Assembly (NCBI GenBank): GCA_022316685.1
Contig: JAKJHU010000005.1
Coordinates: forward strand, 11,076,707-11,140,706
Direction: 5' to 3'
DNA: 64,000 nt
Source of the DNA: Progne subis subis
Taxonomy: Eukaryota > Chordata > Aves > Passeriformes > Hirundinidae
Under the pieces are notes generated by a model. That model was given only the letters and a program-made list of their open reading frames with translations, ran no database searches and was not told where the DNA came from. How positions within the stretch are numbered: position 1 is the first letter of the stretch; each line of letters opens with the position of its first letter. The position numbers and the translations under genes were made by a program. Below are positions 51,801 through 62,089 of the stretch, piece after piece.

Positions 51801-54800
51801 TTCCTTCCCTTGCTCCCACTAAAAATATTTTTTTTACTTCCATTGTATTTATACCAGCCACCAATGAAATGCCAAATTCCCCTAGCTTGGTTTAATTGTT
51901 TCTTTGGAATAAATTCTTTGGAATAAAAATAGAGAAATGGACATAGGAAGCTTTTCGTTCAGCTTTGTGTTCTGCCTCTCTCCAAATCACCATGCCTTTT
52001 CACCTTTTTTTTTTCACCCTTAATTTTCCTCTCTCCTTTCTTCATGCTCAGTAATCTTTAAAATGATCTTTGTGAGGGATGGATGGAAAAAATTTGCCAT
52101 GGGAAACTTTAGGATTTCATGAGAAAAGAAGTAGGGAGCACCCTGAAATTCCAGAAATTATCCTGAGGAAAATTAAAGTGGCATGGGGCCATGCTCTAGA
52201 TCCCTGAATTCCACTTTGCTACAAGAGTAGTATCTGCCTTTTCAGTTTACTGTTGCTTTTGTTTCTATTTTCTCCTCTTTTTCCACCCGCAGTTACTTGT
52301 TCATGACTTGGAAAATAAACTCTTTGCAGCAGGGACTGCTTTGTGTTTTTTTCTGTGAGCATGGTTTCCACGTATTTGATAATTCTGGGTCAAAGGTGAT
52401 AGAAGTCATCTTTCTTTGGAGTACTCACTCAAAATTTCAGACTGCTCTTGGTTAAAAGTCCAGAAAGACTGACTTCTGTGGTGGCGTTATTAGTGTTTAG
52501 GCAACAGGTGTGTATTATTTCTTTGGTACATCAGCACTACTACCTGCAGAGTAAGGAACTTACTCACAGCTTCTTGAAAGGTGAATTCACTGTGTGCCAC
52601 CTCAGCTCAGTTTCAAGTTGAGCCCCTGCACTGTATGAATGTTTACAATCTCCTCTCTTCTATGGGGGAGAACAGTGGAGATGATGGTATTTTTTTTTTT
52701 CCAGTTACACCTCTTTATTACTAAGAGGTATTTTCATATTATTCGTAAAATAAGAGGCGTAGCCTGCACTGCGCCGTAAAAGTGTATAGGAATCATTAAC
52801 ATGTAACACATGTATACGCTTTCACTACAGTATTCCTCTAATAAAGTAAATTTTTCTTCTAGATGTATCCATGCCAAAAGGTAATGGTCTTGTGGTGGTG
52901 ATAGCACAGAATGTGGTGTGAAACAGCAAAAGAGGATGGAAGAGAAAGTGCACAGGCTTTTGAACACAGGCATTTTTCTTTTTCCATCTTTCATTTTGGG
53001 TAGTTGAAAACATGGGAGTTTCTGAGCAGGATATTTTCATGTATTGGTTTTTGTTTTGTGGGTTTTCTGAAAGAATAGTGTAGGAAATTATGTTAACAAG
53101 AAACAAAACAATTTTTTCCTGTCAAAGGGGATAGGCATTTAATTCCTGAAGTGATTCTCTTTAAACCTGCAAGTAATTAATTGCTTGGGTCTGCCAAAGA
53201 ACCAGGTAGGTTTATATATGTATACACAGTTAGTCAAATATTTGTGGTTGATTAGTGCCTAAAATACTAACTGGCTGCTTTCCCTTAAATAACTCAAATA
53301 AAACATCATGTTAGTACTACTCTGAGCTTCTTCACAGTGATCACATCTGCATAAAAATGTAGAGTTTGCTTCCTAAACTGAAACCCAAAATACCTCTTGC
53401 AAGAACAATACCAACAGCAGCTCAAGCTTGGTCAGAACTCAGTCAGAACATGCTACATGCACAAGTCTCATGAGCAGGTCGTCTCCAAAGGCTTAAGAGA
53501 ACATTGTGGGAAAGATGAAATCATACGAAGACAAGAGAGGGAATTGGAGCTCTTATGTGTCACCTTTCCTCTGATAAATGTGATGTAATACTAACCAGTG
53601 ATTTAGATTGTTTACTCTTACTGTAACAGAAAAAAATCATGTTCAGGCAGAGTCTGCACTGTTAACCTTTTCCTTTCACTGCTGTGTTTCCTCAGCTAGT
53701 TCTTGGCCCAGCTGGAAAAGTGGCAGGAAATGTCAAATACATATGGACATTATGTGGCTGGCTGAGTGTTTTTTTCCCCCCACGTTGTTTAAGCAGGCTT
53801 GGAGCAGTCCTGAGAAGCATTAACGTGCTGCCTCTGACAGCTGAGAGTGTTTTGCCACAGGTGTAGTTTTCCCCAGAGGACTCTGGGTCTGAATGCTGAA
53901 GAGGGAAGAGAATAGACGTCCTTTGTTGTCCTTGATAAGAAAGGGGTGTGTAGCACTCAGCAGAGGGTTTATTTCACAGCTTGCTCGTATCCATGGGGCG
54001 GTATCAAGAAGTAAAATATTAGTAAGAAATAAGTTTAGTGGGGCATTCTACTTTCACACTGCCCAGCAATAAGCTGTAAGAAATCATCCCTGAAATACAC
54101 CTCCTTCTGTGATGAAGAGTTGCAAGTGGGGTTATAATTCCCCAGACATTTCTAAAAGCAGTGATATGCAAGAGGAAGACACACCACTGCAGCAGATGAT
54201 ACAGGGGTAGAGAGACTACTGAGTAAGAGAAGCTAGGAGAAATTATTTTTCGTGACACTAGGGAGGCACGTTTCAAACTTGGCTTATAATTGTATGTGCT
54301 TTACCTGTCTCTGAAATTCTCTTACATATATTAATGTTATAGCAATCTATATGAACAAAATGGGCAGTATGCCAAAGGGGGTTGTAATTTTCAAGTACCT
54401 CCGTATTGTTATTGCAGAGGGGAGGAGGATATCCACTAACAGTGTAATTATGTGGCAATTCCAGGGAAATTGATTATTATTAGCTTTTTATGATCACACT
54501 AACAAAGTCAATGATCCAAGATAAAATAGCAAAAATTAGTGCTTGAACAATATTCAGCAACAAGGTATCACCAGGTGAGAGTGGATGTATCTGAAACCAG
54601 ATAATTCCTGAAAGGGAAATGGCCGTCTCCCACCAATTATAACGATGGATGTGCTCTATTAAAGCCTGATCCACTTTAACGGGAGACTCCCAGCATGAGA
54701 GGCCACATAAGTATGCAATGACACATACAGTATCAAGAAGTGGGTGGGTGTTTATTCTAAATACCCACATCACTGGGGTATTTGCACCTTTAACCAACAG

Positions 54801-55159
54801 AGAGAATTACAGGTAGTGAATACAGATCGATTTCTTCCAGTTGGTTATTGCTTTAACAAAATTTTTTGTCATTTTTTCTAACATCCGCCTTCAGTCCCCC
54901 AAACACAGCACGGAGACTGGGTACCTGCATAGTCAGAGCTACCACTTGTCAGCCATGTCTTCCCCTTTTGAGGCTTTGTGGTTTTATATATAATGATTAA
55001 AAACACTTCTCTGAGATGTGAGAAGGCTTTTCTAAAAGGAGAGCAAGTTTCTGCAATACAATAGCAGTAATATTTTTGAAGGTCATAATAATAAAGTAGG
55101 GGAAAGAGAATAATCATTATTGCTCTTTCTTGTAATTAGTTTGCTTTCTGATATCCCAC
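48882..55159. other. Intergenic region downstream of ARID1B, no gene seen
   Basis: About 6.3 kb of AT-rich sequence. The only unusual open frame is at 54480-54797 on the minus strand, listed separately. Homopolymer runs occur near 51826-51834, 52004-52014, 52690-52700 and 53770-53781. No CR1 signature is seen after 48881. Confidence 0.55.
54480..54797 (-). pseudogene. Possible endogenous retroviral Env transmembrane-end remnant
   Basis: A 105-residue open frame with a tryptophan-rich HRYNWWE motif in the middle (near residue 50-56), followed by a long hydrophobic C-terminal segment suited to span a membrane, then a stop. YNWW-type motifs just before the membrane anchor occur in some avian endogenous retroviral Env proteins. 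No fusion peptide, disulphide motif or surface subunit is visible upstream on the minus strand, and no LTR pair flanks it. If real it is a short dead fragment; chance remains quite possible. Confidence 0.25.
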
Positions 55160-55226
55160 ACTGTAACTAGAACACTATTCAAGAACACCCATCACAGTGC
55201 TTAACAAGATTTAATGTACATTTATT
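55160..55226 (-). terminator. Candidate ARID1B polyadenylation signal and GU-rich downstream element
   Basis: The plus strand TTTATT at 55221-55226 is AATAAA on the minus strand. About 25-60 bases further along the minus strand the sequence is GT-rich (gatgggtgttcttgaa and neighbours, about 55160-55195), as expected of a downstream element. Cleavage would fall near 55200. The call rests on motif arrangement only. Confidence 0.5.
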
Positions 55227-56587
55227 CTTAACATGTGGAACATATAAAGATTTTATACTGAATAAATGAAATTCATTAAGCCAGAGGAAAAGGAGGAATT
55301 TACATCAAGTTTTTTTCTTTTTTAACTACATTATCTTGAAATACAAATGCAGATTCTTGTCACTGAAAAATCTTTGAAGTTGTGTTTCTTCCTTTTTTTT
55401 TTTTCCTGTATATATTTTTTGTCTGTAGACTGGTAACCATTTTCTTAAATCAATCCATACGTAACCATTTCCACACCTTGATTTATAAAGCAAATTGTGA
55501 TCGGCTGCTCTCCCGAAATAGAGCATGACTTTATACATACAGAAACTTGTACATTACCCTCAGTTGTTGGTTTTCTGTGTTGGGTTTTTTCCTTTTTCTT
55601 TTTTTTTTTTTATTATTTTTTGGAGATATGGCCCAAATGAAAGAAAAAAATAATTCTACTATCACTTTGTAGATACCACATCATGAAAAAGAAACTAAAA
55701 ACTTTGTACTAAAAAAAAAAAAAAATGAGGGTATGTTTCATGTACAACTTCTATATACATCACGGCCCTTAGGCAATAAAAAAATATTTTAAAAAATGAT
55801 TAAAGGAATTGTGAAGAACTGTCATTGTGGAAGGTCAAAAAAAAAAAAAAAAAAAGATGTAGACAAGACAGTTCTGGTGAGGAAGCAATTGATGTTTAAC
55901 TTCAGGTTTTGTTTAAAAATCTTTTAACTTGACTTATTTTGTTTTGTTTTGCTCCTAGCCTAATGTAACCATTTCTCCTGAGGAGAAATCAGTATTGTTT
56001 TGGATTTTGACTACTGACTGACACCCTCCTTGATCCCCTATACCTACATCACTAGAATCTTCTATTGCACAGAGCTTTGGGTGATGGTATACAAGTTTTT
56101 TTTTATTTTTTCCTTATCTGAAAAAATAAAACACACAGGAACTTGGTATGTTGGTTATTTTTCACCTTTTCGTTTCAAAGTGGTGAGATTTTTTTTCCCG
56201 TCATACAATGGTTTGCCATAACATTTTTTTTAAAAAGTCGCTAGTTCGCTTCCCAAAAAATATGCAATACAAACATGGAAAAGAACATTGAAAAGGATAA
56301 TCTATGAAAAAAAAAAAAGTGTGACCTTTGAATGTACTAGACAGCAACTTTGGTTAAAAAAAATAAAATAAAAAGATGTACTTATACACATAGACAGCAA
56401 ATATTAATTTCATAACTGTTCAAATTAATAATTTCTTTAATTCCCAATTGGTAAATAGTGAATGGGGCAGAGGAGCAAAGATTCTTTTTTTTTCCTTCTT
56501 CCTACATTGGATAAACAAGAACAGAAAACAGCCAGTTATATGTGACCCTCTAATCTCCACTCACACATGCTTGGCTTCTCACTTATG
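55200..56587 (-). other. ARID1B: ARID1B 3' untranslated region
   Basis: The sequence directly after the ARID1B stop codon on the minus strand, about 1.4 kb to the proposed poly(A) site. On the minus strand it is rich in A homopolymers: the plus strand shows T runs near 55597-55612 and 55389-55404. It also has T runs, seen as plus-strand A runs near 55711-55725 and 55837-55854. No conserved open frame is present. The left boundary is inferred only from a poly(A) hexamer followed by a GU-rich stretch. Alternative AATAAA hexamers on the minus strand, for example near 56104 and 55608, could give shorter transcripts, and a longer UTR running further left cannot be excluded. Confidence 0.7.
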
Positions 56588-58300
56588 TCATAACTGCCCA
56601 ATCTGAAAAAGTACATCACAGATGACAGATGCAACCAGAGAGTTCAGGACAGCAGATATTGAGATATCCAGCAAACGACCCTCGTGCAAAAGGAACTCGG
56701 AGCGGTTCTCGTCCACTCTCGCCATGGCCAGCAAGGCCTTGGCTGCCCTGCACATCATGTCTACGCTAGGCGGCTCCAGAGGCGGAGGCTGCATGTGCAT
56801 GAGGTTATGCTGGCTCTGCTGGTACTGGGCCATAGTGACCCCATCCTCCAGGAAGCTTATCAAGTTTCCAATGCTTCCCTTCTGCACAGCTATTGCCCTT
56901 GCTGCTAATGTGTCCCCCTGGGCAAGGTTCGATAGGAGCGCCATGGACATTTCTCGGCAGACCGGGTTTTTGCGGTCCCCAACGTACCTAACTAAAGTAG
57001 CGTAGAGTTTCTCCTGACGGCTGAATGGGGGGGTGGCCAAGATAAGGTCCACATTATTGTCCTGGATACTGAGCTTACACAGGGTCTCCAGCACAAGTCT
57101 CTGAGGCGAAAGAACTGAGTTGGGCCCCACGGTTGGAAAAGGATCCTGTGCCTCTGCAGACGGGCACACCATCCAGTGCAGCAAGCCATCCAAAATTGGC
57201 AAACAGATGCTTTCTGTGTAAGCAGACAAGTCTAGCTGCCCAGAAATGTTGGCTAATGTGACCAATGTATTATCCCTCAAGACCTCGAGGCAGTCCCACC
57301 ACCACTCATCCTTGCTGCAGGCCACCCCTTTGTCCTCCTCTTCCTCTTTCTCGTAAGTCTGCGGCGCTCGCTTTCTTTCTGGATGCTCGTGGTGAAGAAG
57401 GATCAACTTTCCCAGGATCAGCACCAAGCCTGGATGTTTGGACATTTCGGTGTCATTGCCAGGCACAAAAGACAAGCTACGGACGATATTTGACACACAG
57501 ATGCAGCGTTTGGCCAAGGAGTCTTGCCAGTGAGTTATGGTGCATAGAGGAGTCTCATCCCGGCTCCTTGGCTCATCCTCTAGCAGTTTAATATTCCGGT
57601 GGCTTTTGGCTTGATGGATCCCGAAGGGAAATTTACTGCTCTCTGTTTGGGAACCAGAGTTTGAGTCTTCAGGTAATGCTCCTGGCCGAGCTGAGAGGAC
57701 ATCATCAATGGTTGCTGTTATACTCTTTTCTTGTTGCTCCTCAGATTCACTTTTCCCCTCGAGGTCTTTCTTTTTGCTTGGAGAGTTCAAGGGAGGAGGG
57801 GCTTTCCTGCGTGGTGGAATCTCCATCTTGCTCTCAAAGTGAGTCTGGATATGCTCAGTTGTGTCACCACCACCAAGCTGCCAGTGGAGAAGTCCACTAT
57901 CAAATTCCTGAACACGTCCAAGTTTGTCAGATCGGTCAACAACAAACAGATTATTTTTCTTTACAATCTTTATTGGCAGCTTGTCAAATTTACTGGCTTG
58001 TTTTGGCCTCTCACTTGGATCAGCAATGGCACCAGGAGTGGAAAAAACAATGCTTTTTTCTTCTCCTTCTACCTTTTCATCTTCCCCCTCCTCCTCATCT
58101 TCATCAAAATAGTCAATACATTCGTCATTCTCATCTTTTCCAGTATCCTCTGCCAAGGACTGACTATCATCTTTCTTGGCTGCTTTGTGATCAAGTGCTT
58201 TGTGGCCTGGATCTCCCACTTCATATTCCATAAGGATTCCAAAAATGTCAATCAGGCATTTTCTAAAATATTCTACTAAAAGCTCAAGAAATCCAGACAA
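56588..58300 (-). CDS. ARID1B: ARID1B, last coding exon with BAF250_C domain and stop codon
   Basis: A single open frame of 570 codons plus TGA (56590-56588), entered from a TTCCCTCAG acceptor (AG at 58302-58301) in phase 0. Exon residues 1-30 ([16 protein letters not shown]...) continue the folded region. Residues about 42-85 are a strongly acidic linker. Residues about 102-160 hold the conserved [14 protein letters not shown] and [16 protein letters not shown] blocks. Residues about 164-220 are basic, then serine- and glutamate-rich. From about residue 223 ([14 protein letters not shown]) to the end lies the BAF250_C region, with [20 protein letters not shown], a [15 protein letters not shown] block, an LDGLL (LxxLL-type) motif near residue 370 and the C-terminus [12 protein letters not shown]. 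In the family this part forms an armadillo-like helical fold that organises the base module of the BAF complex. A basic PERKRAP patch near residue 307 could be a nuclear localisation signal (inference). The frame is intact, so the gene looks functional. Confidence 0.98.
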   Translation of the reverse strand: MSGFLELLVEYFRKCLIDIFGILMEYEVGDPGHKALDHKAAKKDDSQSLAEDTGKDENDECIDYFDEDEEEGEDEKVEGEEKSIVFSTPGAIADPSERPKQASKFDKLPIKIVKKNNLFVVDRSDKLGRVQEFDSGLLHWQLGGGDTTEHIQTHFESKMEIPPRRKAPPPLNSPSKKKDLEGKSESEEQQEKSITATIDDVLSARPGALPEDSNSGSQTESSKFPFGIHQAKSHRNIKLLEDEPRSRDETPLCTITHWQDSLAKRCICVSNIVRSLSFVPGNDTEMSKHPGLVLILGKLILLHHEHPERKRAPQTYEKEEEEDKGVACSKDEWWWDCLEVLRDNTLVTLANISGQLDLSAYTESICLPILDGLLHWMVCPSAEAQDPFPTVGPNSVLSPQRLVLETLCKLSIQDNNVDLILATPPFSRQEKLYATLVRYVGDRKNPVCREMSMALLSNLAQGDTLAARAIAVQKGSIGNLISFLEDGVTMAQYQQSQHNLMHMQPPPLEPPSVDMMCRAAKALLAMARVDENRSEFLLHEGRLLDISISAVLNSLVASVICDVLFQIGQL

Positions 58301-60317
58301 CTGAGGGAAGAAGAAAGAAAGAACATAAAAATCACATAAATATTCTTGTCGGCATGAAATTTTATTAGGAACACTGATGCATACATGTGTGAATATTTCC
58401 TTCATCCTGCTGTGGAGTTGTGGCTAGGTCCTGCATAGCAGAAGTTAATCAAAAGAAATACTTCGAGAGTCTGTCCAAACAGTATGTAATGTCCCACTAT
58501 CATGGCTCTGTTTGCTTCAGCTCTACCAGCTATGAAAGGTACAGAACTTTATTAATGTCTCCTTTAGGCCATGGCAGACATCTGGCTTAGCTGTTCTGTT
58601 CCCTTGGAAGTGCCTATTACTCTTCATTTTTTTTACAGAGTACTGAAGTTCTAACTTTGCTATTTTTTTCTGATTTGTACTTTTATTAGATATTTAAAGT
58701 TTGCAATTCTTCCTTTCCTCCTTTGTCTCTAAAATCAATTGTCATGTAGGGACCTGCAGTTCAGGGTCCAGGTACTGATATCCTAGATTAATATTTCATC
58801 TCTATTGGAATAGATCCATTTTTGTCTGGCAGTAGTTAAAAATTGTTATTGGAAACTGATGCTGTAAGTCACCCTTCAGAAACAGTTTTAATTTTGGTTT
58901 AATCTTCTTAATTAACTTGTAATCACTTTCTTATGGAAAAGCAGTAGTTGGACTTGGTATTAATTTACGCTTAGTGACTTTATTATTAAAAATTCTTTGT
59001 TGTTATGATGCATTCAGCCCAATTGTCTGGCTTTTAATGTGGTGTTTTTTTTTTTTTTTTAAATCGTGGGCTAATGGGTTTTCAGTAAAATGTAGCCCTT
59101 TGTCCATTCTATATCCTCTTATGATTGCCAGCTTCTCAAAGAACTAAACAAACTGATGCTTGTCAGAACCGCAGGAGTTACCAGACATCATATGGTCCTG
59201 CCATTGGAAACAGAGTCCAAAGCAAACATAACAAAAGAATATATGTATTTACAGTATGTCTGGTATTCTGTGCAATTTGCATAGGGTGCATTAACACAGT
59301 TTCTGACAGAATTCAGAGGAGATTCACCTCATTTAACTTCAACACCCTTACTAGTCACATACCTGACCTAATTGTCTTGATTCCTTTTATAATCAGTGGT
59401 CTTTTACAGGCCACATCTAGGGTATGATTCATCTGACCTATTTTAGATCTCTTCTTCTGGGTGAGATAAATCATGCTATAGATAACCCTAGTTCTAAAGT
59501 CAGGTGGGATGTAATGTAGCCATTTGTGTCTGTATTTAAAAAAAAAAAGTCATTATATTGAAAAAATGATGAGTTACACTATTAGTAACCAAGGAATGAA
59601 TGGAGGAGAGAAACTGAATATTTAATTTGTACAAATTTTAGATGATGTGAATTATCAGCATTGCCATCTATTACTACCACCTAACAGGCAAATGGTTAGA
59701 GCAGAGCTGAAAAATGCTGGGAGGCAGTGAGGCATAAGCACACACTGTTAAATCCTGTGCTGCTTGCCTCGTATGGATAGACAGTGGATTTTAGCCTTTA
59801 AATGGTCAGTTTGGTATTCCTGTGAAAACTTACTTCACTGGAAGAAGAAACCAAACAGAAAATAAGCAATTAAATAAAATCTGACAGTCTCACATGGTAG
59901 TATAGAACAGGACAAGTTGTCACCAAAAAAAAAAAAGCCTTCAAATCAGTTTAATATAGTTTTGCAAAGTCTTTAAAGAAATACAGATTAAGAAAGATTA
60001 CTAACATACTGCTGTTTTGAGGGACTATACTATTATGTCCGTGAATTTACACGTTAGTCTTTTGGCAATGCTAAAATTCTTATATTCCAACATGCTCCTT
60101 TCTACAGGAAACATCCTTTTTTCAGGCTTCTTTATTCCCTCTATGTGACCTATATCTGTCTCTCATTACTCACTATTACCAATCATAAACAAGTGCAAGT
60201 TTTTCAGTATTAAAATTTATGTTAATTAGAATAAATTGGCAGAGTGAGCAGCATTTTTGTGGGTGTCTTATTTTTCTTTCCCTGGAAAGTTGAGAAGGAT
60301 AATGCTTTCCCACCTAC
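58301..60317 (-). other. ARID1B: ARID1B last intron
   Basis: A 2017-base intron bounded by GT (60317-60316) and AG (58302-58301). It is AT-rich, with a T16-18 run near 59045-59062 on the plus strand and A10-12 runs near 59530 and 59926. The plus-strand open frame at 59125-59427 has no recognisable domain and is taken as chance. I saw no other exon or clear mobile element inside. Confidence 0.93.
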
Positions 60318-60448
60318 CTGAGAGAGGTTGAAAGTAGCAACAGTGCTGTCATCATACAGAAGAATATTAATAGTGTCTAGCGCCCAGGTACTTTCAGCCA
60401 AAAGACCAGATTTAAGAGACATCATCACTCTCCAGGCCTCCGGAGTTA
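60318..60448 (-). CDS. ARID1B: ARID1B, second-last coding exon
   Basis: A 131-base exon that supplies two bases of a split valine codon and then reads [20 protein letters not shown] and on to ...TFNLSQ, 44 residues in all. The acceptor is a pyrimidine run ending TTTCTCCAG (AG at 60450-60449) and the donor is CAG/GTAGGT (GT at 60317-60316). The 131 bases plus the carried-over G are divisible by three, so the frame runs cleanly from the previous exon into the next. This block is nearly invariant between ARID1A and ARID1B in vertebrates. It opens the folded C-terminal half that anchors the BAF core (family knowledge). It is too short and too embedded in intron to be recognised from ORF length alone; the junctions and the protein match identify it. 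Confidence 0.96.
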
Positions 60449-61299
60449 CTGGAGAAAGGAAGAGGGAGAAGTAAAACAGTATTAGTGCATCCTTGGAGAC
60501 CGGTTAATGAGTTCTGAAAGAGTAAACTGTGATATTCTGAGGATGCAAATTTAAATTAAATGGTTACTGGTTAAGACCCTATTTTCACTGCTTAGTTCTG
60601 TTCAGTTTTCTGTAACTGCTGCTAAGCCTTAGTGCTGGAGAATATCCTAGCAGGGCCATTCTTCCTGACTCTGCTGAATTTGAAATAATCATGCAAACTT
60701 AAAACTTGACTAACCCAATTAATCAGTAAACAAAGGTAGAATACTCTGTCAGGAATGTGGAAATCTGAAGTATGAGAACTTGAATGGAAGAAATGTAACC
60801 AAAATTTAAGATAAGAAAATACTTGGGCATCTTTGTAAGAAGCTTGGGAGAAACAAACAGGACAAACTATGGAAGGATTAAATGACCATTCAAGAAAAGC
60901 AGAGACTGCAACTACCCAGCAGAACATCATGAGCTTCCATGGAACAAAAAGATGGAAAGCTTTGCTAATCTAAATGCTGTACTGGTGATTTAACAGACAT
61001 TCTAAAGGACGTTCCAACACATCTCATTTTGAAATCTGAGGCAAGCTTCATTTTTAATGCATTTGTGAAGACCTCAAGTCTCCATATAAAATATTGCTTT
61101 CATTTCTTGTCAGATTGTCTGGGATGAGTTTTACCTATCATCCTCACTGATGCAGACGTTATCACATTTTTATTGAAGACAATCACATTGTAGTCACCAA
61201 AGTTCACTATATGTCAAGAGTATATTAAAATATGAAAAAAAAATCAGAATCAAAGCCCCTTTCCTCACAATTTATATTAGGTTTTGTTTTCATGCTTAC
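60449..61299 (-). other. ARID1B: ARID1B second-last intron
   Basis: An 851-base intron with GT at 61299-61298 and AG at 60450-60449, interrupting a valine codon after its first base. It is AT-rich. I found nothing in it beyond the splice signals. Confidence 0.93.
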
Positions 61300-62089
61300 C
61301 AATATCTTTTGAGGTAATCTTTCGTCTTGGTTTTAAGACTGGTTGGGATGCTTCTACAGAGCCTGGGGGGAAGGTAATCTCTCGCCTAATCGGTGGTGGT
61401 TGGGGTGGAGGTCCTGTGACCTGTGACACTGGAACTGTGGGTATAACCTTTTGCATCTTCATAGAGGGTAGGAAAGGAGACTTGCTTGGAGACATACGGT
61501 TTTCCAAAGAGCGCTGGAAGGACGCTGGACTTGGAGCTCTGGAGATGTGGTTTGGCATAGAGGGTGGTGTCTGGTAGGATGACTGAGGAGGTCTAGTGAT
61601 AGGCTGCATGGAGGCTGAGGATGACATATAAGAAGGCTGCCGTTGGTTGACATGAGAAGGCCACTGACTCTCGTGGTTTATCCTCTGGTCAGGTACCATC
61701 ATATCATCAGTGCGATTCATCCCTGGATACGGAGGGGCCTGTGCAGGGCCTCCTGGACCTTGCCTGTTCTGGTAAGGGTAAGGCATATCATTTCGTGTTG
61801 GCCACATGTTCTGCTGAGGACCTTCACTGGAGGACGACGACTGCATGGGGCCACCAATCATCTGGGGAGGTATTCCATGCTGCTGCATTTGTCCTGGGCC
61901 CTGCATCCTCTCCCTGTTATATGGATATGGGTACTGTCCCTGCATGGGCCTCCTGTCTGGCCCTGTGTAAGCGTTGCCATACTGGTTATACATTTCCTGC
62001 TGCTGGTTGCCATACTGCATGTTATACATATCCCCTTCGTGGCGTTTGGCTGGAGGCCCATACATGCCATCCATGTGTCTCTTGTAGTT
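61300..62089 (-). CDS. ARID1B: ARID1B, third-last coding exon (proline/glutamine/methionine-rich linker)
   Basis: This exon encodes 263 residues plus the first base of a split valine codon. It begins in frame with [20 protein letters not shown], a signature shared by ARID1-family proteins, and follows a minus-strand acceptor (pyrimidines then CAG at 62092-62090). It ends at a GT donor (61299-61298) after ...KITSKDI. The sequence is low-complexity, rich in P, Q, M, G, Y and S, and carries conserved serine-proline segments such as [14 protein letters not shown] and a PPQPPP tract. From family knowledge, this is the disordered linker between the ARID DNA-binding domain (upstream, outside the window) and the C-terminal fold of BAF250B, a subunit of the BAF (SWI/SNF) chromatin remodelling complex in the nucleus. 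ARID1B is preferred over ARID1A because the YNMQY segment, the [14 protein letters not shown] segment and the exon's last residues fit ARID1B as I remember it. No frameshift or stop is seen. Confidence 0.96.

Noticed and set aside
1..55000. Exons of TMEM242, the gene that follows ARID1B in mammals
   Set aside because: No open frame in this interval resembled that small membrane protein; if synteny holds it lies further left.
57661..58279. Long plus-strand open frames (190 and 182 residues) opposite the last ARID1B exon
   Set aside because: They are antisense to a conserved coding exon. Codon bias on the real strand keeps the opposite frames open, and the predicted peptides resemble no family.
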